From: Nitrospira sp. ST-bin5
GTDB lineage: Bacteria > Nitrospirota > Nitrospiria > Nitrospirales > Nitrospiraceae
Assembly: GCA_002083555.1 (NCBI GenBank)
Contig: MSXN01000013.1
Location: 248,001 to 312,000 of the forward strand
Direction of reading: 5' to 3'
Length of the DNA stretch: 64,000 nucleotides
The notes beneath the pieces are model-generated. The model made no database searches. It saw only the letters and a program-made list of their open reading frames with translations, and had not been told where the DNA came from. Of this stretch, positions 1 to 9,119 are shown piece after piece. How positions within the stretch are numbered: position 1 is the first letter of the stretch; the number at the start of each line of letters is the position of its first letter. Both the position numbers and the translations under genes were made by a program.

Positions 1-2709
1 GCGCATGCAGGCGATACCGTGTTTACGGCTGCCAAACGGGCAGGCTTGACGATCCCCGGCCTCTGCAATTCTGACCATCTTGCGCCATTCGGGTCGTGTC
101 GGCTCTGCGTCTGTGAAGTGGAAGGACAGAAAGGGACGCCGGCCTCCTGCACGACGCCGGTCCAGGCGGGGATGGTGGTGCATACACAGACCGACCGGTT
201 GGTTCGGCTGAGACGGAACGTGACGGAACTCTTGCTGTCAGAGCAGCCGACAGACGGGACGCTGCCTGCCGTGCTCCAAGAACTGGCGCGGTCGGTGGGC
301 CTCGACCATGTTCGGTACCGCCAGCCGACTGTCCGGGATCAAGTACGGGACAGCTCGAATCCGTTTTTTGCCTTTGATAATGCCAGCTGTATTTCCTGTG
401 CGCGCTGCGTGCGGGCGTGCGACGAGATCCAAGGGACGTTCGCCCTCACGATGGTCGGACGGGGATTCGGTGCCAGGCCGATGGCCGGGGCGGCTTTCTA
501 CGGGGACGCTTCCACGGGGTTTGCTACCTCAAATTGCGTGTCCTGCGGGGCCTGCGTGAAAGAATGTCCGACCGGTGCTCTGATCGAGAAGACCGTACAG
601 CAGCATGGTTACCCAACGGAGACTGTCCGCACGACCTGCGCGTATTGCGGTGTGGGCTGCATTTTCGACGCCGGTCTTCGGAACGGACGGGTGGTGACGA
701 TGGTGCCGGTTGATGACGGACCCTCCAATCACGGTCATGCCTGTATGAAGGGGCGATTTGGCTGGACCTATATCTATGCAGAGGACCGGCTGAAGACGCC
801 GATGCTGCGCACCGGGCACACGTGGCAGGCGATCTCCTGGGATGCGGCACTCGATCGCCTGGCGGATGAGTTCACCAGAATCAAGAGGGAGTGTGGTCCG
901 GATGCGCTGGCGGCGATTTCTTCCAGCCGGGGAACAAATGAGGAGAACTATCTCTTCGGTAAATTTATCCGCTGCGTGATGGGAACCAATCATATCGACA
1001 ACTGTGCGCGGGTCTGCCACAGCGCGACGGTCACCGGCATGATGGAGACGCTCGGGGCGTCGGCCGCCACGAACTCGATCCAGGATCTTGATCACGCTAA
1101 GCTCATCATGGTGGTGGGCGCCAACCCGACCGAATCGCATCCGGTGGTCGGTGCGAGCATCAAACAGGCGCATCGCCGGGGCGTTCCGCTCATTGTGATT
1201 GACCCCCGAAAGACCGAACTGGCTCGGCTGGCAACGCTGCACTTGCCGCTCAAGCCCGGAACGAACGTCGCTCTCCTGAACGGCATCGGTCATGTGATCG
1301 CGAAAGAGGACCTGCTCGACTGCGCCTTCATCGACGCTCGAACCGATGGCCTCGACGATTGGCTGAAGGCTGTTGAGCCCTGTACCCCGGAAAGAACGGA
1401 GCAGATCACCGGCGTGCCGGCCGATCTGATTCGTGAGGCGGCCAGGCGGTATGCGACGAGCGGCGCGTCTTTGTGCGTGCATGGCCTGGGTATGACGGAG
1501 CATCGCTGGGGGAGCCACGGTGTGATGGCCTTGGTGAATCTGGCGCTGGCGACGGGGAATATCGGCCGGCCAGGGACCGGCATCAATCCGCTCCGCGGCC
1601 AGAACAATGTGCAAGGCGCGTCGGACGTGGGCTGCTTGCCGGTGTATTTTGCCGGCTATCAGTCGTTGGACGATGTAGAGCTGGGACGGCTGCATCAGCA
1701 GGTCACCGGGCGGCCCTTGCCGACGAAACGCGGGATGAAGACGCCGGACATGTGGGACGCGGCGTTGGCCGGACGGTTGAAGGGTTTGTGGATCATCGGC
1801 TATGACGTGGCGCAGACCGATCCTAATCTCAAGAAGGTCCGTGAGGCCTTGAGAAGCATTGAGTTCTTGGTGGTGCAGGATTTGTTCATGAGTGAAACGG
1901 CCAAGCTGGCCCATCTCGTCCTGCCCGGCGCCGCGTTCCTGGAGAAGGACGGCACCTTCACGAACCTGGAACGGCGGATTCAACGCATACGAAAAGCGGT
2001 CGATCCGCCTCATGGTGTCTTGCCGGACTGGCAGGTCGTCTGTGAGGTATCGACTCGCATGGGTTATCCGATGAGCTATCGGCACCCGTCGGACATCATG
2101 GATGAGATCGCGCGGCTCACGCCGATGTTCGCCGGAGTGTCGTATGACCGGCTGGAGACGCCGGATGGTTTGCAGTGGCCGGTTCCTGCGGAGGGGCACG
2201 CAGGCACCGCGCTGATGCATCGCGAGACGTTCCCCAAGGGGAAAGCGCATTTTGTAGGGGTGGACTATCTGCCGCCCGGCGAATCGCCGACGGAGGAGTA
2301 TCCCTTTACGCTCGTGACCGGACGGATCCTGCAGCATTACAATTGCGGCGCACAAACGCGGCGGACCGATATTCTCGAGGTCGTGGATGTCGATGTGCTG
2401 GAGATGCATCCGGAAGATGCGGCGCGGATGCAGGTCGGGGGAGGCGATCTGATCCGGCTGGTGAGTCCGAGAGGTGCCGTCCTCTTGCCGGTGGTGGTCA
2501 GCGAGCGCGTGCAGCCTGGACAGCTCTTTACCAGTTTCCATTTTCCCGCCAGCGACATCAATTCTTTGCTGTCCTCCAGTTCCGATGACCTGTCGCGTTG
2601 TCCGGAATACAAGGTCTCGGTCGTCCGGGTCGAACGAGTGGAACGGGAAGAACTCGATGCGGAGGATGAGCGAGAACTGGAAGCCGTCCACGTGAGACTG
2701 ATTACGTGA
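1..2709 (+). CDS. fdhA: Formate dehydrogenase alpha subunit, 5'-truncated by window edge
   Basis: Molybdopterin oxidoreductase that oxidises formate to CO2, probably passing electrons to NAD through missing partner subunits. The frame is open to base 1 and its first residues (AHAGDTVFTAAKRAG) continue a 2Fe-2S ferredoxin domain, so the GTG at 19 is internal and the true start lies off the window. Visible in order: 2Fe-2S cysteines (LCNSDHLAPFGSCRLCVC), two 4Fe-4S motifs (CISCARCVRAC, CVSCGACVKEC), the Mo-bisPGD Fe4S4 motif (CAYCGVGC), and the active-site segment DNCARVCHS near residue 340. In E. coli FdhF the equivalent position is selenocysteine; here it is Cys. The C-terminal molybdopterin-dinucleotide binding domain ends the protein. 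The stop overlaps the start of the next gene by 4 bases, so the FocA-like channel is probably co-translated. A related NuoG-like or other formate dehydrogenase paralogue is the main alternative. Confidence 0.93.
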   Translation, partial: AHAGDTVFTAAKRAGLTIPGLCNSDHLAPFGSCRLCVCEVEGQKGTPASCTTPVQAGMVVHTQTDRLVRLRRNVTELLLSEQPTDGTLPAVLQELARSVGLDHVRYRQPTVRDQVRDSSNPFFAFDNASCISCARCVRACDEIQGTFALTMVGRGFGARPMAGAAFYGDASTGFATSNCVSCGACVKECPTGALIEKTVQQHGYPTETVRTTCAYCGVGCIFDAGLRNGRVVTMVPVDDGPSNHGHACMKGRFGWTYIYAEDRLKTPMLRTGHTWQAISWDAALDRLADEFTRIKRECGPDALAAISSSRGTNEENYLFGKFIRCVMGTNHIDNCARVCHSATVTGMMETLGASAATNSIQDLDHAKLIMVVGANPTESHPVVGASIKQAHRRGVPLIVIDPRKTELARLATLHLPLKPGTNVALLNGIGHVIAKEDLLDCAFIDARTDGLDDWLKAVEPCTPERTEQITGVPADLIREAARRYATSGASLCVHGLGMTEHRWGSHGVMALVNLALATGNIGRPGTGINPLRGQNNVQGASDVGCLPVYFAGYQSLDDVELGRLHQQVTGRPLPTKRGMKTPDMWDAALAGRLKGLWIIGYDVAQTDPNLKKVREALRSIEFLVVQDLFMSETAKLAHLVLPGAAFLEKDGTFTNLERRIQRIRKAVDPPHGVLPDWQVVCEVSTRMGYPMSYRHPSDIMDEIARLTPMFAGVSYDRLETPDGLQWPVPAEGHAGTALMHRETFPKGKAHFVGVDYLPPGESPTEEYPFTLVTGRILQHYNCGAQTRRTDILEVVDVDVLEMHPEDAARMQVGGGDLIRLVSPRGAVLLPVVVSERVQPGQLFTSFHFPASDINSLLSSSSDDLSRCPEYKVSVVRVERVEREELDAEDERELEAVHVRLIT

Positions 2710-3566
2710 ACGCGCCGCTGCCCACGTCTCCCTCAACCAGTGTGCCCATGCCAGACGCCTACGCTCCGGCGGAGGTGGCGGAGCGGGTCCGCGATGTCGG
2801 GGTGAAGAAGGCGACCGCTTCGGCAGTCACCCTGTTGGCCCTTGCCGTTCTTGCCGGAGCCTTCATTGCGCTCGGCGCACTGTTCTATGTTGTGACGGTG
2901 ACAGCCGGGCCTGGCCAAACGAGCCATTTCGGATTCACGAGGCTGATTGGCGGGGCGGCGTTCAGTCTCGGGTTGATTCTCGTGGTGGTCGGCGGTGCGG
3001 AATTGTTTACCGGCAATAATTTGATGGCGATGGCCTGGGCCGCCGGGCGCGTGACTGGTGTGCAAGTGTTGCGCAACTGGGGATTGGTCTATCTTGGAAA
3101 TCTGGCGGGCGCCATCGGGACGGTCGCGCTGGTGTTGTTGGCCGGGATTCCTCAAATGGGTGATGGCGTCGTCGGCGAGACGATGATCCGGATTGCGCGC
3201 GCAAAAGTCACGCTCGACCCCGTGTCGGCGCTGGCGCGAGGGGTGCTCTGCAATGTGCTCGTCTGCCTGGCTGTCTGGCTCTGTATGGCGGCGAGAAGTG
3301 TAACCGATAAGATCCTGGCGATCGTCTTTCCGATCAGTGCGTTTGTCGCCTGCGGGTTCGAACATTCCGTGGCCAATATGTTCTTCCTTCCTTTGGGGAT
3401 CGCGTTGACGGCTTCGGGGGGCGACCCGATCGCCTGGACAGGGGCCTGGGTCAATCTTGCGGTCGTCACCATCGGCAATGTGATCGGCGGAACAGGGCTC
3501 GTAGCCTTGGTCTACTGGTTCGTGTATCTTCGCGGGGACGGCATGAGTCCCGAGGCCGGGGGGTAG
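2706..3566 (+). CDS. focA: Formate/nitrite transporter family channel (FocA/NirC)
   Basis: Pentameric inner-membrane channel family for small monovalent anions. The 286-residue protein has a short soluble N-terminus followed by about six hydrophobic segments, with family motifs such as GGAELFTGNNL and GFEHSVANMFFLPLG. It starts with GTG overlapping the formate dehydrogenase stop (GTGA), a coupling that makes formate the most likely substrate. Nitrite cannot be excluded from sequence, because FocA and NirC are close paralogues and a nitrite-oxidising host could use either. It is of normal family length. The next gene starts 43 bases downstream. Confidence 0.9.
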   Translation: MNAPLPTSPSTSVPMPDAYAPAEVAERVRDVGVKKATASAVTLLALAVLAGAFIALGALFYVVTVTAGPGQTSHFGFTRLIGGAAFSLGLILVVVGGAELFTGNNLMAMAWAAGRVTGVQVLRNWGLVYLGNLAGAIGTVALVLLAGIPQMGDGVVGETMIRIARAKVTLDPVSALARGVLCNVLVCLAVWLCMAARSVTDKILAIVFPISAFVACGFEHSVANMFFLPLGIALTASGGDPIAWTGAWVNLAVVTIGNVIGGTGLVALVYWFVYLRGDGMSPEAGG

Positions 3567-3609
3567 AGGACGAAGACGGTTCTCCCTACGGAGCGGCTCG
3601 CGAGATCCT

Positions 3610-4539
3610 ATGATTTATACGGTCACTCTCAATCCGGCGTTGGATCATTTTCTCGATGTCGACGATCTGCGTGTGGACGATGCGAACCGAGTCAAGGGCG
3701 AGTGCCTCTATGCCGGCGGGAAGGGCATCGATGTGTCGCGCGCGATCCGGCATTTGGGCGGAGAGAGCATGGCGCTGGGATTTATCGGTGGGCATACCGG
3801 CCAGGTCATGATCGAGTTGCTGAAGGCGGAGGGGGTGACCTGTTATTTCACCGCCATTGCGCAGGAGACGCGGCGCAATATTATCGTGACCACCGCGCGG
3901 GGGCATACCCAGACGATGCTCAATTCGCGCGGGCCGATGGTGACGAAGACAGAATGGGCCGCCTTTCTCGCGCACCTCACGCTGCTGAATCTGCGGGATG
4001 CCTACGTGGTCGTGAGCGGGAGTCTTCCGAGGGGCGTTCCGACTGATGCCTATCGTCAAATCATCGCGTTAGTTCAATCGCGCGGTGCCCGGGCGGTCCT
4101 GGATGCTGATGGCCCCTGTCTGAAATCGGGTCTTCAGGCAAAGCCGTTTGCCATCAAGCCGAATGTGAATGAACTGCGCCGGCTGACAGGGCGACCGCTG
4201 CGGTCTGAACGCGATCTCATTCGGGCCGCCGAACGAGTGCAGGATTCCGGGGTGGAGGTCGTCATGGTATCGCGAGGGGCGCAAGGGGTTGTGGTGCTTG
4301 GGCCAGGGGAGCGGTATCGGGCGAAGCCCCCGGCGGTGAAGGTCCGCAGTACTGTCGGAGCGGGCGATTCGACGGTGGCGGGGTTTGTGTTCACCCATGC
4401 CGCAGGAAAAGGGCTGGAAGAATGTGCGCGTATCGCGACGGCGGCGGGGACTGCGGCGACGCTGGCGCCGGGGAATCAGCTGTGCCGCGTGGACGATGTG
4501 CGTCGATTGGCTCTCAAAGTGAAAGTGGTGTCGTTTTAA
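3610..4539 (+). CDS. PfkB-family sugar-phosphate kinase (1-phosphofructokinase/tagatose-6-P kinase-like)
   Basis: Cytoplasmic ribokinase-superfamily kinase. The N-terminus MIYTVTLNPALD is typical of the 1-phosphofructokinase/6-phosphofructokinase-2/tagatose-6-phosphate kinase branch. The substrate-binding block YAGGKGIDVSRAIRHLGG lies near residue 35, and the C-terminal GAGDSTVAGF carries the catalytic Asp of PfkB enzymes. At 309 residues it is full length. No sugar PTS gene is nearby, so a role as a minor 6-phosphofructokinase in glycolysis or storage-sugar use is more likely than FruK; this is inference. It sits between focA and a universal stress gene on the same strand, with a 22-base gap (measured to the true start of the latter). 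Confidence 0.85.
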   Translation: MIYTVTLNPALDHFLDVDDLRVDDANRVKGECLYAGGKGIDVSRAIRHLGGESMALGFIGGHTGQVMIELLKAEGVTCYFTAIAQETRRNIIVTTARGHTQTMLNSRGPMVTKTEWAAFLAHLTLLNLRDAYVVVSGSLPRGVPTDAYRQIIALVQSRGARAVLDADGPCLKSGLQAKPFAIKPNVNELRRLTGRPLRSERDLIRAAERVQDSGVEVVMVSRGAQGVVVLGPGERYRAKPPAVKVRSTVGAGDSTVAGFVFTHAAGKGLEECARIATAAGTAATLAPGNQLCRVDDVRRLALKVKVVSF

Positions 4540-4561
4540 TCTCGTGTACGATGGAGGACGT

Positions 4562-5419
4562 ATGAAAGTGCTTGTGGCGACCGATGGATCGAAATATGGC
4601 CGATGGGCAATTGAATGGGTGGCGAAACTCCCGCTGACCGTCAAGCCGGGCGTGCGGGTGTTGCATGTGGTGGATGTCGCGAGCCTCCGGGCGCCGTTCA
4701 TGATTCAGCCGGTGGTGGTGGGGACCGAGCGATACATTCAGCAAGAAGTGAAACGCATGGAAGCGGCGGCGGCGTCTGCGAAGACAGAGTCGAAGGACTT
4801 GCTCTCGTCGTTGGGCATGAGCGGCACGGTTACCCTGGAGCGAGGCGCGGTGGCGGCGACCATCACGAAGCATGCCTCGCGAGGCGTCGGGCTGCTGGCG
4901 CTTGGGTCACGAGGGCTGGACGCGTTGGATCGTTTCATGCTCGGGAGTATCTCGACCCATGCGATTCATCATGCCGCCTGTTCGGTGCTGATCGTCAAAG
5001 AGGCCTCTCGTCCGCTCAAGCAGATCGTCCTGGCGATCGATGGATCTGCGGCATCGGACAAGGCGGTTCGGTTTCTCGTCAAGAATATCAATCCGCAGTC
5101 GAACGGGCCTGAAGAGCAACCGGTGAACGTCACCGTGGTGCACGCGATGCCTTTCCTCAAATATCCGGAAGTGCGGGAAACGGGTAAGGCGATTGTTCAG
5201 CGGTATGCCGACAAATTGGCCAAGGCCGGGTTTCAAGTTCAAGAGGCTCCGAAGCTCGGCAAGCCGGCCGAGGAGATTCTCAAAGTCGCCAAAACTCATA
5301 AGGCCGATCTGATCGTCACCGGTGCCAAGGGCCTCGGTGCCATCGGGCGAGTCTTGTTGGGGAGTGTGTCGACGCGCGTGGTGCAGCACAGTACCTGTTC
5401 CGTCCTGGTTGTCCGCTGA
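4562..5419 (+). CDS. Universal stress protein with two Usp domains
   Basis: Tandem UspA-domain protein of 285 residues. The first domain starts MKVLVATDGSKYG and ends with GSRGLDALDRFMLGSIS; the second starts IVLAIDGSAASDKA and ends with GAKGLGAIGRVLLGSVS. Both endings fit the G-x2-G-x9-G-(S/T) ATP-binding signature, so nucleotide binding is plausible in both halves. The start at 4562 is chosen over an in-frame ATG 18 bases upstream because GGAGG lies just before it and the conserved domain begins there. Its stress trigger cannot be read from the sequence. Confidence 0.9.
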   Translation: MKVLVATDGSKYGRWAIEWVAKLPLTVKPGVRVLHVVDVASLRAPFMIQPVVVGTERYIQQEVKRMEAAAASAKTESKDLLSSLGMSGTVTLERGAVAATITKHASRGVGLLALGSRGLDALDRFMLGSISTHAIHHAACSVLIVKEASRPLKQIVLAIDGSAASDKAVRFLVKNINPQSNGPEEQPVNVTVVHAMPFLKYPEVRETGKAIVQRYADKLAKAGFQVQEAPKLGKPAEEILKVAKTHKADLIVTGAKGLGAIGRVLLGSVSTRVVQHSTCSVLVVR

Positions 5420-5447
5420 GCGCAGGAAGCGGCCGTCCCAGGTTCGG

Positions 5448-5774
5448 TTAGGCGCGGTAGATGATGTGGACGCGGGAGAGGAAGTCTTCGAGCGCGACGG
5501 TCTGTCTCTTGATCGCGGGTTCGTCGCGTCGGCCTGCCGCCAACTCCATCACGCCGCCGATGTCGCTAATGGCGTTGAACCCATAACCGCCCCCGTCGCC
5601 CCGCATGCGGTGACCCAGGATGCGAATCGTCTCGAAATCCTTTTCGGTCATGGCTGTGCGGAGCGTTTGAAGATCCTTTTGGCGGTTGGCCAGGAAGGTG
5701 GGGATGATATCCTCCAGATCCGGATCGATATAGACGGTGATGCGTTCGGGAGAGGCGAGCTTCGGATTGGTCAT
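5448..5774 (-). CDS. Hpt-domain phosphotransfer protein
   Basis: A 108-residue stand-alone histidine phosphotransfer protein. The segment ILGHRMRGDGGGYGF matches the Hpt active-site helix (HxxKG type, here H-R-M-R-G), with the His as presumed phospho-acceptor. Its ATG overlaps the stop of the upstream hybrid kinase (ATGA), so the two are translationally coupled. It would take phosphate from a receiver of that kinase and pass it on, the receiver proteins encoded further upstream in the operon being the obvious targets. Confidence 0.8.
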   Translation of the reverse strand: MTNPKLASPERITVYIDPDLEDIIPTFLANRQKDLQTLRTAMTEKDFETIRILGHRMRGDGGGYGFNAISDIGGVMELAAGRRDEPAIKRQTVALEDFLSRVHIIYRA

Positions 5775-8026
5775 GGGCGGTGTCCTTTACAGGCTTGTAA
5801 GAGCTCGATGAGGGTCGTCTTTTTGACGGGTTTGGTCATGTGCGTATTGCACCCGGCCTCGAAGATCTTCACCGCTTCTTCCTTCAGGGCCAAGGCGGTG
5901 AGGGCAATGATGTGTGTGGCTGGCAGATCGTGATCGCGCTCCCACCGGCGAATGGTTTTTGTGGCGGTCAGGCCGTCCATCACCGGCATTTGCATATCCA
6001 TCAGAATCAGATCGTAGTGGCCGTTCTTGAATTTCTCGACAGCGATGGCTCCGTTATCGGCGATATCTAGGCGGTGGCTGGTACTCTTGAGATAGGAACG
6101 GATCAGCAGCTGATTGTCCGCGGAATCTTCGACCAGCAGGACTCGCAGGGATGTTGCCGGAGTGGTGTGTTCCGGGATCGCTGTGTCAGCTGCAGGTACA
6201 GGGGTGCCTTTGGTGCGTCCCAAGGCAATGCCGACGGTTTGGTACAGATCGGATCGTCGAATCGGCTTGACGAGATAACCGCCCAATCCAAGATCATAGG
6301 TGCGGGCGATATCGTCGGCCCAGTGGTTGGATGTGAGCATGATGACCGTGAGCCCTGTACGAATTGGCGAGGAATTCAACGCTTCGGCCACGGCGAATCC
6401 ATCCATGCCGGGCATCCGGCAATCCAGCAGGAGCAGTTCGTACGGCGTGGCGGAATCCGCTGCACGCCGGAGTTTGGCTAAGGCGGCGGGACCATTCTCT
6501 GCCTCGGAGACGGCGGCTCCCCAGGCACCTAACGTCTCTCTAAGAATCAGGCGATTGGTGGGGTGGTCATCCACGACTAACGTATGTACGCCTGACAAAT
6601 TGATCTGCGGGGGCATCCTGTTAACCGGTGGGTTGGAGGTGATCCCAAAGGCGAGCGTGCAATGAAACGTGCTGCCCTGCCCCACCGTACTGTCAGCCCA
6701 GATGCGCCCGTTCATCCGTTCCGCCAAGTGTTTGGAAATGGTCAGGCCTAATCCGGTCCCTCCGTAATGCCGGGCGGTCGAACTATGGGCTTGGGTAAAG
6801 CTTTCGAAGATCTTTGCCAGTTGCTCAGGCGGAACCCCGATTCCAGTGTCGGTGACGGAAAAGCGGATCACACCCGGAGTGGCGACACCCGGCTCATTGG
6901 TAATCCTGACGATCACCGAGCCCTTGTCCGTAAACTTCAACGCGTTGCCAATCAAGTTAATCAGAATCTGATTGAGCCGATGCGGATCGCCGATGAGTGA
7001 AGAGGGGACATCCGGTGCCAGATGGCAGGCGAGTTCCAACCCCTTTTCATTCGCGCGCATGGCGAGAATCTCGACGGCTTTGTCGAGGACTTCGTTCAGG
7101 TCGAAGTCGATGGATTCAAGATCCAGATGACCGGACTCCACTTTTGATAAATCTAAAATATCGTTGATCAGGTTGAGGAGGTTCCCGCCGGCCCGTCGGA
7201 AAATACGCAGGTACTTTCGTTGTTCCGGCGTCATCTGGGTTTCCCAGAGCAGATCGGCCATGCCAATAATGGCGTTCATGGGGGTACGAATCTCATGGCT
7301 CATGCTGGCGAGAAATTCGCTTTTCGCCTGACTGGCCACTTCAGCCGCTTCTTTTGCGACACGGAGAGCTTGTTCGACCTCCCGCCGCTCGGCGGCTTCT
7401 AGCGCCAGTGTGGCCATGGTGGCGAGGGAGCTGGCGAGATGGATCTCATAGGGAGTCCATTGACGGCTTCCGCCCACGTGTTCTGCACAGAGGATCCCGA
7501 CCACCTGCGCTTTTTGTCTAATCGGCGCATCGAGCATGGCCCCGATGTGTTCCGGGAGCAGGTAGGTATCTGAGAGATCTTTGGTTCGTGGGTCGGATAA
7601 GGCGTCGTGGGCCGCGATGGCATGTTCTTCACCGGCGATTGCGCGAAAGTAAGCGGGGTAGTCCGCGACCTTGAGGGAGGTCTCAGCATGGTGATGGCTG
7701 TGCCGGTCATAAAGGTCAATCCGTATGATGGCGAGCCGGTTTTTATCGAAGAGCCAGACGCTGGCGCGGGCGACCTGCAAGAGCGTCCCGCAGGTTTCTG
7801 TGATGGCCTGGAAGGCGTGGGAGAGGTCGCCGCCAGTCAGGGCTTCATTGTGCGCCAAGGTTCTGAGGGCGTCCTGATATTGCTCCAGGACGGTGGCTGG
7901 ATCGACTGCCGGGTGTGTCGTTGGGATCGTGTTCTTTGTGGAGGACGTCGTGCGTGGACGGCGGCGTGGAGTCGCGGCCAAGGGCCCTGCTGATTTTCGT
8001 TTGGGGAGGCCTGGTTGACGTGGCAT
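5771..8026 (-). CDS. Hybrid sensor histidine kinase: GAF-HisKA-HATPase-REC-REC
   Basis: Soluble 751-residue hybrid kinase. A Lys/Arg-rich N-terminus is followed by a GAF sensor domain (about residues 70-215, including LLPEHIGAMLDAPIRQ), a HisKA dimerisation domain with the phospho-His in FLASMSHEIRTPMNAIIG, a HATPase_c domain (DTGIGVPPEQLAKIFESF, GGTGLGLTISKHL) and two receiver domains with phospho-Asp in LLLLDCRMPGMDG and LILMDMQMPVMDG. No transmembrane segment is seen, so it should sense a cytosolic signal through GAF. It lies between a diguanylate cyclase and an Hpt gene on the same strand, giving the parts of a multistep phosphorelay. Confidence 0.92.
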   Translation of the reverse strand: MPRQPGLPKRKSAGPLAATPRRRPRTTSSTKNTIPTTHPAVDPATVLEQYQDALRTLAHNEALTGGDLSHAFQAITETCGTLLQVARASVWLFDKNRLAIIRIDLYDRHSHHHAETSLKVADYPAYFRAIAGEEHAIAAHDALSDPRTKDLSDTYLLPEHIGAMLDAPIRQKAQVVGILCAEHVGGSRQWTPYEIHLASSLATMATLALEAAERREVEQALRVAKEAAEVASQAKSEFLASMSHEIRTPMNAIIGMADLLWETQMTPEQRKYLRIFRRAGGNLLNLINDILDLSKVESGHLDLESIDFDLNEVLDKAVEILAMRANEKGLELACHLAPDVPSSLIGDPHRLNQILINLIGNALKFTDKGSVIVRITNEPGVATPGVIRFSVTDTGIGVPPEQLAKIFESFTQAHSSTARHYGGTGLGLTISKHLAERMNGRIWADSTVGQGSTFHCTLAFGITSNPPVNRMPPQINLSGVHTLVVDDHPTNRLILRETLGAWGAAVSEAENGPAALAKLRRAADSATPYELLLLDCRMPGMDGFAVAEALNSSPIRTGLTVIMLTSNHWADDIARTYDLGLGGYLVKPIRRSDLYQTVGIALGRTKGTPVPAADTAIPEHTTPATSLRVLLVEDSADNQLLIRSYLKSTSHRLDIADNGAIAVEKFKNGHYDLILMDMQMPVMDGLTATKTIRRWERDHDLPATHIIALTALALKEEAVKIFEAGCNTHMTKPVKKTTLIELLQACKGHRP

Positions 8027-8070
8027 GACGCTCTTTTCTGCGCGAGGCCGATCGATCGCCCTGACCGGGT

Positions 8071-9075
8071 TCAGTTATCGTGGGTATCTTGTACCAAGGA
8101 GAGGAGCCCGGCTGGTTTGACACGGTTCCGGCCTTCCTGCTTGGCTTGGTAAAGCGCTTGGTCGGCGGCCTTGATCAAATCTGTCGGTGAAGTATGGCGA
8201 TTGGGGACCATGCTGGCGTAGCCGACGCTTACCGTCACCAGGAGGTCGTCAGTGTGAGAAATCCGTAACTCCTCAACCCGTCGGCGGAGACCTTCGGCGA
8301 CTTGTGCCGCGCCGTCGATGCCGGTGCCGGGAAGGACGATGACGAATTCATCCCCGCCGTAGCGGGCCACCAGGTCGCCTGGCCGGTTGACGGCTCCTGT
8401 GACGGCCGTGGCCACTTGTTTGAGACACTCGTCTCCCGCTGTATGGCCTTTGCTGTCGTTATAGGTCTTGAATCGGTCGATATCGAACATGATGAGCGAG
8501 ACCGGGGTCGACTCGCGGACGGCGCGTCGCCATTCCTGATCGAGGAAATCGTCGAACTGACGCCGATTCGTAATGCCGGTGAGGCCGTCCAAGCAGGAGA
8601 GTCGGAGCAGCATCTGGTTGGCTTCCTGTAGCTGCCGCATGACTTCAAGGAGTTCCTGTTCCCGTGCCCGCCGGCGGTCGATCTCATGAACCAGCCGAAG
8701 CACCGACCGCACGCGGGTCAGCAGTTCGATCTTATTGACCGGCTTGGCGACGTAATCCATGGCACCGGCGGCGAACGCGAGTTGGAGTTCCACCGGGTCT
8801 GTCTTGACGGTCACCATGATGATGGGCGTATCCCGGAATCGGTCGTTCGCTTTAATCTGGCGACAGGCTTCAATTCCGCTCATGGCTGGCATGAGGATAT
8901 CCATGAGAATCAAGTCGACCCTGGCGGTGGCTTGTTTCCCGTTATCCAATCCGATGAGTTTGAAGGCATGATTGGCCGATTCGGCAACGAGAATTTGCTC
9001 GTATCCGGCGGCGGAAAGGATCGATTGCAACAGCAAGCGATCATCGGGAGAATCGTCGACGATCAGGATAGCCAT
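8071..9075 (-). CDS. Response regulator diguanylate cyclase (REC-GGDEF, PleD-like)
   Basis: Makes cyclic di-GMP from two GTP. The N-terminal receiver (MAILIVDDSPDDR, phospho-Asp in VDLILMDILMPAMSG) joins through a coiled coil rich in Glu/Arg to a GGDEF domain. The active-site motif is intact (RYGGDEFVIVLPGTG), and the RxxD inhibitory site sits five residues before it (RPGD), so product feedback inhibition is expected. At 334 residues it has one receiver, against two in PleD itself. It lies directly upstream of the hybrid kinase on the same strand, the likely phosphate source. Confidence 0.93.
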   Translation of the reverse strand: MAILIVDDSPDDRLLLQSILSAAGYEQILVAESANHAFKLIGLDNGKQATARVDLILMDILMPAMSGIEACRQIKANDRFRDTPIIMVTVKTDPVELQLAFAAGAMDYVAKPVNKIELLTRVRSVLRLVHEIDRRRAREQELLEVMRQLQEANQMLLRLSCLDGLTGITNRRQFDDFLDQEWRRAVRESTPVSLIMFDIDRFKTYNDSKGHTAGDECLKQVATAVTGAVNRPGDLVARYGGDEFVIVLPGTGIDGAAQVAEGLRRRVEELRISHTDDLLVTVSVGYASMVPNRHTSPTDLIKAADQALYQAKQEGRNRVKPAGLLSLVQDTHDN

Positions 9076-9119
9076 GGGTGTAATGTACTCGTTGTAAGAT
9101 GCTTGAAGAACCGTACCAG

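Noticed and set aside
529..2736. 735-codon open frame on the minus strand
   Set aside because: It is the complement of the formate dehydrogenase gene; low-complexity His/Arg-rich translation without any domain, a GC-rich shadow.
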